From Actinomycetes bacterium (GTDB lineage: Bacteria; Actinomycetota; Actinomycetes; Actinomycetales; Microbacteriaceae): a DNA stretch of 8,270 bases. The position numbers and the translations under genes were made by a program. The DNA lies in NCBI GenBank assembly GCA_023432305.1, contig JAEYUT010000360.1, forward strand, positions 1 to 8,270, written 5' to 3'. The notes beneath the pieces were generated by a model. The model saw nothing but the letters and a program-made list of their open reading frames with translations. It was not told the origin of the DNA and did not search any database. Positions 1-7,214 of this stretch are shown piece after piece (position 1 is the stretch's first letter; each line of letters opens with the position of its first letter).

Positions 1-321
1 CTCGGCGGCCTGCGCGCGCTCCGCGGCGCTGCCCGCCTCGGGCGTCCAGGAGCTCAGCAGGCTGAAGTTGGGGTTGAAGTCGTACATGGCCTGCAGGCTC
101 ACGAGCTTCTCGCACGCCACGGTGACCGGGGTGGATGTCGTGGGGGCGTCGGTCTGCTCCGGTTCGGGCGCCGCCGTCTCGGTCGCCGTCGGCGCCGGTG
201 CCGCCGTCGTTGTCGGCTCGGGATCGGCGGGCTGCGGAGTGCACCCCGCGAGCATGACCGAGAGCGCGAGAGCGGATGCGGAGAGTCCGACGGTGAGAGG
301 ACGAGACGCCATGGCACCCAT
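1..321 (-). CDS. Putative secreted lipoprotein, N-terminal part (runs off the left edge)
   Basis: The minus strand is open from an ATG at 321-319 to the window edge, giving 107 residues with no stop. The N-terminus is a lipoprotein signal peptide: a short charged start (Arg7), a hydrophobic stretch at about residues 9-24, and a lipobox L-A-G-C with the lipidated Cys at residue 27. A Pro/Thr/Ala/Glu-rich linker follows (about 28-67), then the start of a folded domain containing Cys70 and the segment [10 protein letters not shown]. The mature protein should be anchored to the outer face of the membrane. The start at 321 is chosen because GGAGGGG lies 5-7 bases upstream; an in-frame ATG at 312 would be too far from it. 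The gene is divergent from argS. The visible part is too short to name a family, and no function is assigned. Confidence 0.8.
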   Translation of the reverse strand, partial: MGAMASRPLTVGLSASALALSVMLAGCTPQPADPEPTTTAAPAPTATETAAPEPEQTDAPTTSTPVTVACEKLVSLQAMYDFNPNFSLLSSWTPEAGSAAERAQAAE

Positions 322-364
322 TGTGACCCCTCCGCGCACCGGACGGGCACACGACAGGCCCCGG

Positions 365-370
365 TAGGAT
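365..370 (+). promoter_or_regulatory. Likely -10 box (TAGGAT) of the argS promoter
   Basis: TAGGAT fits the actinobacterial -10 pattern TANNNT and lies in the 57-base gap between the divergent lipoprotein gene and argS. It ends 8 bases before the GTG at 379, so transcription could begin at or next to that codon and give a leaderless or nearly leaderless mRNA. The AGGA at 366-369 inside the same box could instead be a Shine-Dalgarno, 9 bases from GTG 379, if transcription begins further upstream. No convincing -35 hexamer is visible 16-18 bases upstream. The call rests on motif and position only. Confidence 0.45.
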
Positions 371-378
371 CGATGCTC

Positions 379-2040
379 GTGAATCCCGCTGAACTCTCCG
401 CCGTCCTGCTCGACCACGTCCGTCAGGCCGCGGTCGAGCGAGGGGCGGACCCCGAGAGCATCTCCGCCGACGAGGTCACCCTCGAGCGCCCCCGCAACCG
501 CGACCACGGCGACTGGGCATCCAATGTCGCCATGAAGCTCGGCAAGCGCCTCGGCGTCGCCCCGCGCGAGTTCGCTGACGCGCTCGCCGCGACCCTCGTC
601 TCGGTCGACGGCATCGCCGCGGCCGACGTCGCCGGCCCCGGCTTCCTCAACATCACCCTCGATGCGGCTGCCGCCGGCCAGCTCGCTCAGCGCATCCTCG
701 AAGCGGGCGAGGCATACGGCGACGGAAGCCTGTACGCGGGGGAGCGCATCAACCTCGAGTTCGTCTCGGCGAACCCCACCGGCCCGATCCACATCGGCGG
801 CACACGCTGGGCGGCTGTCGGCGACAGCCTCGCACGCCTCATGCAGGCGCAGGGTGGGCTCGTCACGCGCGAGTACTACTTCAACGACCACGGTGCGCAG
901 ATCGACCGCTTCGCACGCAGCCTCGTCGCCGCGCACCTCGGAGAGCCCGCCCCGGAGGACGGCTACGGCGGGGCCTACATCCTCGACATCGCGGCGCGCG
1001 TGGAGGCGAACTACCCGGGCGACCTCTCCACCCTCCCGCGGGAGGAGCTGCAGGAGGTCTTCCGCGAGGTCGGCGTCAACCTCATGTTCGGCGAGATCAA
1101 GGCGAGCCTCCACGAGTTCGGCGTCGACTTCGACGTGTACTTCCACGAGAACTCCCTGCACGAGACGGGAGCCGTGGATCGCGCTGTCGCGCGCCTGCGG
1201 GAGCTCGGTCACATCTACGAGGCAGACGGCGCCACCTGGCTGCGCACGACCTCGTTCGACGATGACAAGGATCGCGTCGTCATCAAGTCGGACGGCGAGC
1301 CCGCCTACATCTCGGGCGACCTGGCGTACTACCTCGACAAGCGCGAGCGCGGATTCGACCGCTGCATCATCATGCTCGGCGCCGACCACCACGGCTACGT
1401 GCAGCGCCTCATGGCCATGACGGCGGCCTTCGGCGACACGCCCTACGTGAACCTCGAGATCCTCATCGGCCAGATGGTGAACCTGCTCAAGGACGGCGAG
1501 CCGATGCGCATGTCCAAGCGCGCCGGCACGGTCGTCACGATGGAGGACCTCGTCGAGGCGGTGGGCGTGGATGCGGCGCGCTACGCGCTCGTGCGCAGCT
1601 CGATCGACTCCAACATCGACATCGACCTCGATCTGCTGTCGAAGAAGTCCAACGACAACCCCGTCTTCTACGTGCAGTACGCGCACTCGCGCACGCGCGC
1701 CGTCGCCCGCAACGCCGCAGCGGCGGGCATCGACCCGTCGAGCTTCGACCCGTCGCTTCTCGGGCATGAGACCGAGAGCGAGCTGCTCGGCGCGCTCGCC
1801 GACTTCCCCCGCGTAGTGCTGCAGGCCACCGAGTACCGCGAGCCGCACCGCGTCGCTCGCTACCTGGAGGATCTCGCCGGCTCGTACCACCGCTGGTACG
1901 GCGCGACGCGCGTCATCCCGCAGGGAGATGACCCGGTAGAGGCCGTCCACGGCACGCGGCTCGTGCTCAACGACGCCACCGGCCAGGTGCTGCGCAACGG
2001 ACTGCGGCTTCTCGGCGTCTCGGCTCCCGAGAGGATGTGA
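379..2040 (+). CDS. argS: Arginine--tRNA ligase (arginyl-tRNA synthetase)
   Basis: Cytosolic class I aminoacyl-tRNA synthetase that attaches arginine to tRNA-Arg using ATP. From the GTG at 379 the protein is 553 residues, normal for bacterial ArgRS. In order it shows the N-terminal additional domain with the conserved HGDWASN segment (from about residue 43), the signature [11 protein letters not shown] with the HIGH-type motif at about 138-141 (HIGG, as in other actinobacterial ArgRS), the KMSKS-type loop MRMSKRAG (MSK at about 378-380), and the C-terminal anticodon-binding DALR domain from about [14 protein letters not shown] to the end [14 protein letters not shown]. An in-frame ATG at 373 is the alternative start and adds two residues. 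GTG 379 is preferred because AGGA at 366-369 is 9 bases away, against 3 for the ATG, and because the protein then starts like mycobacterial ArgRS (V-x-P-A-[DE]-L). The stop is next to the following gene, suggesting translational coupling. Confidence 0.97.
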   Translation: MNPAELSAVLLDHVRQAAVERGADPESISADEVTLERPRNRDHGDWASNVAMKLGKRLGVAPREFADALAATLVSVDGIAAADVAGPGFLNITLDAAAAGQLAQRILEAGEAYGDGSLYAGERINLEFVSANPTGPIHIGGTRWAAVGDSLARLMQAQGGLVTREYYFNDHGAQIDRFARSLVAAHLGEPAPEDGYGGAYILDIAARVEANYPGDLSTLPREELQEVFREVGVNLMFGEIKASLHEFGVDFDVYFHENSLHETGAVDRAVARLRELGHIYEADGATWLRTTSFDDDKDRVVIKSDGEPAYISGDLAYYLDKRERGFDRCIIMLGADHHGYVQRLMAMTAAFGDTPYVNLEILIGQMVNLLKDGEPMRMSKRAGTVVTMEDLVEAVGVDAARYALVRSSIDSNIDIDLDLLSKKSNDNPVFYVQYAHSRTRAVARNAAAAGIDPSSFDPSLLGHETESELLGALADFPRVVLQATEYREPHRVARYLEDLAGSYHRWYGATRVIPQGDDPVEAVHGTRLVLNDATGQVLRNGLRLLGVSAPERM

Positions 2041-2042
2041 CG

Positions 2043-2840
2043 ATGACGGATCGCGACCCCACCCTCGGCCCGGCTCCGCGCTCGCGGCGTGTGTGGCCGT
2101 GGGTCGTCGCGGTCTTCCTCATCGTGCTCGTCGCCGCGGTGATCGCCCTCGTCGAGACGGTGGGTCGTGGGATCGCCGTATCGGCGATCGAACAGCAGGT
2201 GCGCACCTCGCTCGACGTTCCCCCCGAGACGCCCGTCGGCGTGGAGCTCGGAGGCGGCTCTCTCGCGCTCCAGGCGCTCACAGGGCGCGTCGATCAGGTG
2301 GATGTGACCGTCGATCCGCTCGAACTCGGACCGCTCACCGGGGAGCTGCTCATCGAGGCCCGCGGTGTGCCGCTCGATCAGAGCGCCCCCGTCGGAGAGC
2401 TGCACGTGAGCTACCGCGTTCCCGAGGACGCCCTCTCGGCGATCACCGACTACCTCAGCGGCGTGCAGATCAGCTCGGTGTCTCTCGACGATGCGGAGCT
2501 GGTCGCCGAGGGCGAGGTGTCGCTGCTCGGCATGACGCTGCCGCTCGGTCTCGGTCTGACGCCCGGCGCATCCGATGGCGTGCTCACGTTCACCCCCACG
2601 AGCATCCGCATCGGCGATGCGACGTTCGACGCGGCGGCTCTCGCCTCCGACCGGTTCTGGGGCGACGCCGCTCGCACGCTCACCCAGACCCGCTCGGTGT
2701 GCATCGCCGACCAGCTGCCCGCCGCCTTCACGCTCGAGGATGTGCGCGTCGACGGCGACGAGCTCGTCGTCGTGCTGGACGGCTCGGGCGCCGCGCTCGG
2801 CGGCACAGAGCTCCGCACCAAGGGCGTGTGTCCGGCGTGA
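2043..2840 (+). CDS. DUF2993 (LmeA-like) single-pass membrane protein
   Basis: A 265-residue protein with a short basic cytoplasmic N-terminus (RSRR at 13-16), one membrane helix at about 18-39 and an extracytoplasmic domain. The domain begins VGRGIAVSAIEQQVRTSL and goes on through alternating beta segments with the look of the DUF2993 family, whose mycobacterial member LmeA takes part in lipomannan elongation. Two cysteines, Cys220 and Cys263, lie near the C-terminus on the outer side and could form a disulfide. The start is ATG 2043, with GAGAGGA at 2029-2035 giving a 7-base spacer. A GTG at 2037 is in frame, but the Shine-Dalgarno would almost touch it. The gene follows argS by 2 bases and overlaps the next gene by 4. 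The family call is by sequence style; a role in envelope glycolipid or cell-wall biology is inference. Confidence 0.8.
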   Translation: MTDRDPTLGPAPRSRRVWPWVVAVFLIVLVAAVIALVETVGRGIAVSAIEQQVRTSLDVPPETPVGVELGGGSLALQALTGRVDQVDVTVDPLELGPLTGELLIEARGVPLDQSAPVGELHVSYRVPEDALSAITDYLSGVQISSVSLDDAELVAEGEVSLLGMTLPLGLGLTPGASDGVLTFTPTSIRIGDATFDAAALASDRFWGDAARTLTQTRSVCIADQLPAAFTLEDVRVDGDELVVVLDGSGAALGGTELRTKGVCPA

Positions 2841-3280
2841 GCCAGAGCAGCCTGCGCCCTCCGCGGATGGGGGCGGTCGCGTGGCGACTCGGCCTCGCGT
2901 CCGCGGTCGCGTGTCTCGTCGTCGCGGCGGGCCTCGCCATCGCCGGGGTCGTCTCGGCGGGCGAAGGCGGGGATCTGCTCGCGTCGCTCATCCCGGCGAT
3001 CCTCACGATCGGACTCGGCATGTCGCTGCCGCCTTTCCTGTTCGGGATGCTCGGCCTCGCCGCCGCGCAGCGCCCTCCGCGGCGTCTGCGCCGCGAGCTC
3101 GTCGCGCTCGCGATCGGCACGGTCATCGGCGCGCTCATCTCGCCCGTGCTCTTCTACGCGAACACTCCGGTTTTCGGTCTCGTCGTGGCGCTCCTCATCG
3201 CGGTCGCGACCGTCTCGGTCTTCTGCGTGATCCTGGTGCGGCTGTGGCGCGGGCGCGGTGGCGCGCGCGACGTCACATGA
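2837..3280 (+). CDS. Small four-helix membrane protein of unknown function
   Basis: A 147-residue hydrophobic protein starting at a GTG whose last two bases begin the TGA stop of the previous gene (4-base overlap GTGA). No strong Shine-Dalgarno is seen, so it probably depends on re-initiation after the DUF2993 gene. Predicted membrane segments lie at about residues 17-40, 48-77, 87-108 and 111-136. The loop between the second and third is basic (QRPPRRLRRE, about 78-87), as is the tail after the fourth (RLWRGRGGARD), which places both termini and this loop in the cytoplasm by the positive-inside rule. No catalytic or binding motif is recognised. An ATG at 2867 is a possible later start that removes only the first 10 residues. 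The function is unknown; the overlap with the LmeA-like gene suggests the two are made together. Confidence 0.75.
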   Translation: MSQSSLRPPRMGAVAWRLGLASAVACLVVAAGLAIAGVVSAGEGGDLLASLIPAILTIGLGMSLPPFLFGMLGLAAAQRPPRRLRRELVALAIGTVIGALISPVLFYANTPVFGLVVALLIAVATVSVFCVILVRLWRGRGGARDVT

Positions 3281-3303
3281 TCCGTCCGGCATCCGCGAGC
3301 CGA

Positions 3304-3309
3304 TAGAAT
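3304..3309 (+). promoter_or_regulatory. Likely -10 box (TAGAAT) of the lysA-hom-thrC-thrB promoter, inside a dyad
   Basis: TAGAAT matches TANNNT and sits in the only non-coding gap (3281-3377) between argS and thrB. It lies inside a perfect inverted repeat, GCCGAT at 3299-3304 and ATCGGC at 3308-3313 with a 3-base centre, which could be an operator. The expected transcription start is about 3315-3318, leaving a leader of about 60 bases before lysA. The -35 region, near 3281-3286, has no clear TTGACA-like match. It would give lysine and threonine genes their own promoter besides read-through from argS. Confidence 0.5.
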
Positions 3310-3341
3310 CGGCGAGGCTTCAGGGACCAATCCGGGTTCGC

Positions 3342-3375
3342 TCGCCTCACCCCGTTCCGACGTACCGTGAGGTGA
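3342..3375 (+). promoter_or_regulatory. Leader stem that can sequester the lysA Shine-Dalgarno
   Basis: The lysA ribosome binding site GAGGTGA (3369-3375, followed by AAC and the GTG start) is complementary to a segment 16 bases upstream of the stem's right arm. TCGCCTCAC at 3342-3350 pairs with GTGAGGTGA at 3367-3375, giving 9 consecutive pairs including one G-U, with a 16-base loop at 3351-3366. In this fold the whole Shine-Dalgarno is buried. This can be read directly from the sequence; that it forms in the cell and regulates lysA is inference. Confidence 0.45.
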
Positions 3376-3377
3376 AC

Positions 3378-4799
3378 GTGACTGCAAATCCCCTCGCTCC
3401 CGGGTGGCTGACCCACCCGGAGGATGCGAACGCGCTCTCGAGCGAGATCTGGCCCGCGAACGCGGATCGCGCCGACGGAGTCCTCCGAGTCGGAGGAGTG
3501 GACGCGCGAGCGCTGCAGGCCGCCTACGGAACGCCGCTCTATGTCGTCGACGAGGCGGATGCCCGTGCGCGCGCAGCCCGCATCCGCGACGCGTTCGCCG
3601 GCGCGCTCGCACCGCTCGGCACGCACGCCACCGTGTACTACGCCGGCAAGGCGTTCCTGTCGATCGAGGTCGCGCGCTGGATGGCGGAGGCGGGCCTCAA
3701 CATCGACGTGTGCAGCGGGGGCGAGCTCGCCGTCGCGCTCGCCGCGGGGGTCGACCCCGCGCGTCTCGGCTTCCACGGCAACAACAAGAGCCTCGCCGAG
3801 ATCGACCGCGCCGTCGAGATCGGCATGGGGGCGATCGTGCTCGACAGCGTCATCGAGATCGAGCGCGTCGCCGAGGCGGCTGCCCGACACGGCCGCGTGC
3901 AGGCGGTGCGGCTGCGCATCAACTCGGGCGTCCATGCCTCCACCCACGAGTACCTCGCAACAGCCCGCGAGGATCAGAAGTTCGGCATCCCGCTCGCCGA
4001 CACCGCCGACGTGGTGGCGCGTATCCGATCCCACGAGTCGCTCCGGTTCCTGGGGCTGCACTCGCACATCGGATCCCAGATCTTCGACTCCTCGGGTTTC
4101 GCCGAGGCGATCCGCCGACTCGTCGACGTGCACGCTGAGCTGCTCGCCGACGGCCCTGTTCCCGAGCTGAACCTCGGCGGAGGGTTCGGGATCGCGTACA
4201 CGGATGCCGACGTGGTCACCCCCATCGAGACGATCGCCGCCGACTTCGCCGCCACGCTCCAGGCGGAGACGGCGCGCTTCGGCGTGCCCGTCCCCGCGAT
4301 CGCGATCGAACCCGGACGCTCCATCATCGGCCCCGCTGGCATCACGCTCTACGAGGTCGGCACCATCAAGGACGTCACCGTCGACGAGGTCGCCGTGCGC
4401 CGCTACGTGAGCGTCGACGGCGGCATGAGCGACAACGCGAGGCCCGCGCTCTACGAAGCCGACTACACCGTGCGGCTCGCGAATCGCACCTCGGATGCCG
4501 ACCCCGCGCTCGTGCGCGTCGCCGGCAAGCACTGCGAATCGGGCGACATCGTCGTGCGGGATGCGTACCTCCCGGGCGACGTGCAGCCGGGCGACCTCCT
4601 CGCCGTGCCCGCGACGGGCGCGTACTGCTGGTCGCTCTCCAGCAACTACAACTACCTCGGGCGCCCCGCCGTCGTCGCCGTGCGCGACGGCGACAGCCGG
4701 GTGCTCATCCGTCGCGAAGACGAACACGACCTGCTGCGTCGCGACAGCAGCTACCTCCCGAACACGAACCCGAACCCGAACACGGAACGCCTCGCATGA
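3378..4799 (+). CDS. lysA: Diaminopimelate decarboxylase
   Basis: PLP-dependent fold-type III decarboxylase that converts meso-2,6-diaminopimelate to L-lysine and CO2 in the cytosol, the last step of lysine synthesis. The protein is 473 residues from GTG 3378. Key features in order: YYAGKAF with the PLP Schiff-base lysine at Lys91, the HSHIGSQ motif at 228-234, the glycine-rich phosphate-binding GGGFG at 267-271, EPGR at 311-314, the active-site GKHCESGD with Cys386-Glu387, and a conserved Tyr416 in GAYCWSLSSNYNY. GTG 3378 is chosen because GAGGTGA lies just upstream and because the leader before it shows non-coding character; the frame stays open upstream to an ATG at 3258, but that would overlap the preceding gene and lacks a ribosome site. 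The C-terminus ends in an Asn-Pro/Asn-Thr tail encoded by a hexamer repeat. The stop overlaps the hom start (ATGA). Confidence 0.97.
   Translation: MTANPLAPGWLTHPEDANALSSEIWPANADRADGVLRVGGVDARALQAAYGTPLYVVDEADARARAARIRDAFAGALAPLGTHATVYYAGKAFLSIEVARWMAEAGLNIDVCSGGELAVALAAGVDPARLGFHGNNKSLAEIDRAVEIGMGAIVLDSVIEIERVAEAAARHGRVQAVRLRINSGVHASTHEYLATAREDQKFGIPLADTADVVARIRSHESLRFLGLHSHIGSQIFDSSGFAEAIRRLVDVHAELLADGPVPELNLGGGFGIAYTDADVVTPIETIAADFAATLQAETARFGVPVPAIAIEPGRSIIGPAGITLYEVGTIKDVTVDEVAVRRYVSVDGGMSDNARPALYEADYTVRLANRTSDADPALVRVAGKHCESGDIVVRDAYLPGDVQPGDLLAVPATGAYCWSLSSNYNYLGRPAVVAVRDGDSRVLIRREDEHDLLRRDSSYLPNTNPNPNTERLA
3481..3497. repeat. Perfect 8-bp inverted repeat inside lysA
   Basis: TCCTCCGA (3481-3488) and TCGGAGGA (3490-3497) are exact reverse complements around a single central G. 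In RNA the innermost pairs would open to make a loop, leaving a short strong stem about 100 bases into the lysA coding region. The left arm looks like the anti-Shine-Dalgarno sequence and the right arm like a Shine-Dalgarno. It encodes ordinary residues of the LysA N-terminal region (around GVLRVGG), so it may be chance in GC-rich code. Confidence 0.5.
4761..4784 (+). repeat. Four-unit hexanucleotide repeat AAC(A/C)CG at the 3' end of lysA
   Basis: Four tandem six-base units, AACACG, AACCCG, AACCCG and AACACG, encode Asn-Thr, Asn-Pro, Asn-Pro, Asn-Thr near the end of LysA, just 11 bases before the overlapping hom start. Being six bases long, gain or loss of a unit keeps the frame and would only change the length of the disordered tail. 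Slippage is a possibility, not shown. Confidence 0.8.
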
Positions 4800-6127
4800 T
4801 CGAATACCGCAACATCCGCGTCGCCATCCTCGGAGCCGGCTCCGTGGGGGCACAGGTGACGAACCTGCTGCTCACCCACGGCGACGAGCTCGCGAGCCGC
4901 GCCGGCGCAGGCCTGGAGGTGGTCGGCGTCGCCGTCCGCAACCTCGACGCCCCGCGCAGCGCCGACATCCCCCGCGAGCTCCTGACCACGGATGCGCGCT
5001 CGCTCATCCTGGGCGCCGACATCGTCGTCGAGCTCATGGGCGGCATCGAGCCGGCGCGCGAGTACATCACCCTCGCGCTCTCCTCGGGTGCCGACGTCAT
5101 CACCGCCAACAAGGCGCTCCTGGCGAACCACGGCCCCGAGCTCTTCGCGATCGCCGAGCAGGTGGGGGCGCAGCTCTACTACGAGGCAGCCGTCGGCGGA
5201 GCGATCCCGATCATCCGTCCGCTGCGCGACAGCCTCGCGGGCGACCGCGTCAATCGGATCCTCGGCATCGTCAACGGCACGACGAACTACATCCTCGACC
5301 GCATGGACCGCGAGGGCGACACATTCGAGAACGCGCTCGCGATCGCCACCGAGCTGGGCTACGCCGAGGCCGACCCGACCGCCGACATCGAGAGCTACGA
5401 CGCCGCGCAGAAGGCCGCCATCCTCGCGAGCCTCGCCTTCCACACCACCATCCCCGTCGATGCGGTGCACCGCGAGGGCATCACGAGCATCACGCGCGAG
5501 CAGATGGCCGCCGCGAAGCGCGCCGGCTACGTCATCAAGCTCCTCGCCGTGTGCGAGCGCGTCACCGACCCCGAGACGGGCGTCGAAGGGGTGAGCGCAC
5601 GCGTGCACCCCGCGCTCGTGCCCTCCGCGCACCCGCTTGCGGCCGTCCACGGCGCCAACAACGCCGTCTTCGTGCAGGCGGAGGCCGCGGGAAGCCTCAT
5701 GTTCTACGGCGCGGGTGCAGGCGGCATCCAGACGGCGTCCGCGGTGCTCGGCGACCTCGTCTCGGCCGCGCGCCGCCACGTCGTCGGCGGACCCGGTGTC
5801 GCCGAATCGACCCACGCCGACCTTCCGGTCCTCCCGATCGGCTCGGTGTGCACCCGCTACCAGATCACCCTCAAGGTGCTCGACCGTCCCGGTGTGCTCG
5901 CGCAGGTCGCCACCATCTTCAGCGACAACGGGGTCTCGGTGGAGGCCGTGCAGCAGACCGTCGACGCGCCCGCCTCCGACGGTCAGGAAGACGGCGGCAC
6001 CGGCGCTACGCTGGTGATCGGCACGCATCAGGCGACCGAGTCCTCGCTCGCCGCGACCGTCGAGGCTCTCGCTGCCAGCTCAGTCGTCGAGCGCGTGGAC
6101 AGCGTGCTCCGAGTCGAAGGATTGTAG
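4796..6127 (+). CDS. hom: Homoserine dehydrogenase with C-terminal ACT domain
   Basis: Reduces L-aspartate 4-semialdehyde to L-homoserine with NAD(P)H, the entry to threonine and methionine synthesis. The 443-residue length fits the monofunctional actinobacterial form; there is no fused aspartokinase. Features in order: Rossmann motif GAGSVG at 13-18, ANKALLA with the conserved Lys106, the catalytic-domain signature NGTTNY at 160-165, and the active-site set Glu191, Asp202 and Lys206 (in [16 protein letters not shown]), matching the Glu/Asp/Lys spacing described for yeast homoserine dehydrogenase. From about residue 355 an ACT domain follows ([20 protein letters not shown]), the usual site for threonine feedback inhibition in such enzymes; here it carries an acidic, glycine-rich loop ([11 protein letters not shown]) inside the fold. 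The ATG overlaps the lysA stop by 4 bases and has only a weak GGAA upstream, so translation is probably coupled to lysA. Confidence 0.97.
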   Translation: MIEYRNIRVAILGAGSVGAQVTNLLLTHGDELASRAGAGLEVVGVAVRNLDAPRSADIPRELLTTDARSLILGADIVVELMGGIEPAREYITLALSSGADVITANKALLANHGPELFAIAEQVGAQLYYEAAVGGAIPIIRPLRDSLAGDRVNRILGIVNGTTNYILDRMDREGDTFENALAIATELGYAEADPTADIESYDAAQKAAILASLAFHTTIPVDAVHREGITSITREQMAAAKRAGYVIKLLAVCERVTDPETGVEGVSARVHPALVPSAHPLAAVHGANNAVFVQAEAAGSLMFYGAGAGGIQTASAVLGDLVSAARRHVVGGPGVAESTHADLPVLPIGSVCTRYQITLKVLDRPGVLAQVATIFSDNGVSVEAVQQTVDAPASDGQEDGGTGATLVIGTHQATESSLAATVEALAASSVVERVDSVLRVEGL

Positions 6128-6131
6128 GAAC

Positions 6132-7214
6132 ATGGCCCACCAGTGGCGCGGCGTGCTTCACGAGTACGCAGACCGTCTCGACGTCTCTGACGCGACCCCC
6201 ATCATCACCCTCGGCGAGGGCGGCACCCCGCTCATCCCCGCCGCCGCGCTCTCCGCGCGCACGGGAGCGAACGTGTGGGTCAAGTTCGAGGGCATGAACC
6301 CCACCGGATCCTTCAAGGACCGCGGCATGACGATGGCCGTGTCGAAGGCGGTCGAGCACGGCGCGAAGGCCATCATCTGCGCGTCGACCGGCAACACCTC
6401 CGCCTCCGCCGCCGCGTACGCCACCCACGCGGGCATCAAGGCCGCGGTGCTCGTTCCCGAGGGCAAGATCGCGATGGGCAAGCTCGCCCAGGCGATCGCC
6501 CACGGCGCGGAGCTCCTGCAGGTCCGCGGCAACTTCGACGACTGTCTCGACCTCGCGCGCGACCTCGCCGCGAACTACCCGGTGCACCTCGTCAACTCGG
6601 TTAACAACGACCGCATCGAGGGCCAGAAGACGGCGGCCTTCGAAGTCGTCGAGGTTCTCGGCGACGCGCCCGACTTCCACTTCATCCCCGTCGGCAACGC
6701 CGGCAACTACACCGCCTACGCGCGCGGCTACAAGGAGGAGGCCGAGCGCGGCGTCACCACGAAGCGCCCGCGCATGTTCGGCTTCCAGGCCGCTGGCTCC
6801 GCGCCCATCGTGCGTGGCGAGATCGTGAAGAACCCCGACACGATCGCCACCGCCATCCGCATCGGCAACCCCGCCTCGTGGGAGCTCGCGCTCACCGCGC
6901 GCGACGAGACCGACGGATACTTCGGCGCCATCACCGACGAGAAGATCCTCGAGGCGCACCGCATCCTCTCGAGCGAGGTCGGCATCTTCGTCGAGCCGGG
7001 CTCCGCCGCGAGCATCGCGGGACTCCTGGAGCGCGCGGAGGCCGGTGCGATTCCCCAGGGCGCCACCGTCGTCGCGACGGTGACCGGCCACGGCCTCAAG
7101 GACCCGCAGTGGGCGCTCCGCAACGCCGACGGCTCGGAGGCGCAGCCCACGAGCGTGGCGGTCGACGCCGCCGAGATCGCCGGTGTGCTCGGGCTCGCCG
7201 GGGGAGCTGCGTGA
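6132..7214 (+). CDS. thrC: Threonine synthase
   Basis: PLP-dependent fold-type II enzyme that converts O-phospho-L-homoserine and water to L-threonine and phosphate, the last step of the pathway. The 360-residue length matches the short actinobacterial class, as in mycobacteria. Motifs: [10 protein letters not shown] with the PLP Schiff-base lysine Lys62, STGNTS at 85-90, the PLP-phosphate loop GNAGN at 188-192, and the C-terminal TGHGLKD with Thr318 near the PLP ring nitrogen. The start ATG is 4 bases after the hom stop; GAAGGA at 6116-6121 about 10 bases upstream and AGGA at 6126-6129 immediately upstream are both possible ribosome sites. Its stop overlaps the thrB start by 4 bases. Confidence 0.97.
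   Translation: MAHQWRGVLHEYADRLDVSDATPIITLGEGGTPLIPAAALSARTGANVWVKFEGMNPTGSFKDRGMTMAVSKAVEHGAKAIICASTGNTSASAAAYATHAGIKAAVLVPEGKIAMGKLAQAIAHGAELLQVRGNFDDCLDLARDLAANYPVHLVNSVNNDRIEGQKTAAFEVVEVLGDAPDFHFIPVGNAGNYTAYARGYKEEAERGVTTKRPRMFGFQAAGSAPIVRGEIVKNPDTIATAIRIGNPASWELALTARDETDGYFGAITDEKILEAHRILSSEVGIFVEPGSAASIAGLLERAEAGAIPQGATVVATVTGHGLKDPQWALRNADGSEAQPTSVAVDAAEIAGVLGLAGGAA

Noticed and set aside
68..367. A 99-codon plus-strand frame rich in Val, Ala and Gly
   Set aside because: It is antisense to the lipoprotein signal peptide and linker, which have a clear lipobox and ribosome site.
752..801. HIGG in place of HIGH in ArgRS as a sign of a defective enzyme
   Set aside because: HIGG followed by TRWAAVGD is the normal form in actinobacterial ArgRS, and all other motifs are intact.
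2093..3280. A 395-codon plus-strand frame extending the four-helix membrane protein upstream
   Set aside because: Its first two thirds are Arg-rich out-of-frame reading of the DUF2993 gene; only the part from GTG 2837 looks like protein.
3281..3377. Lysine riboswitch (L box) before lysA
   Set aside because: The gap is only 97 bases and the expected leader about 60, far shorter than the known lysine aptamer, and its conserved elements are not visible.
3273..4853. A 526-codon antisense open frame opposite lysA
   Set aside because: It mirrors the codon periodicity of the high-GC lysA gene, is rich in Arg/Asp/Gly/Val/His with no recognisable domain, and lysA itself has every catalytic motif on the plus strand.
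4751..6028. A 425-codon antisense open frame opposite hom
   Set aside because: Same shadow effect; hom is complete on the plus strand.
4495..6297. A 600-codon plus-strand frame across the end of lysA and all of hom
   Set aside because: Arg/Ser/Thr-rich out-of-frame shadow with no family features.
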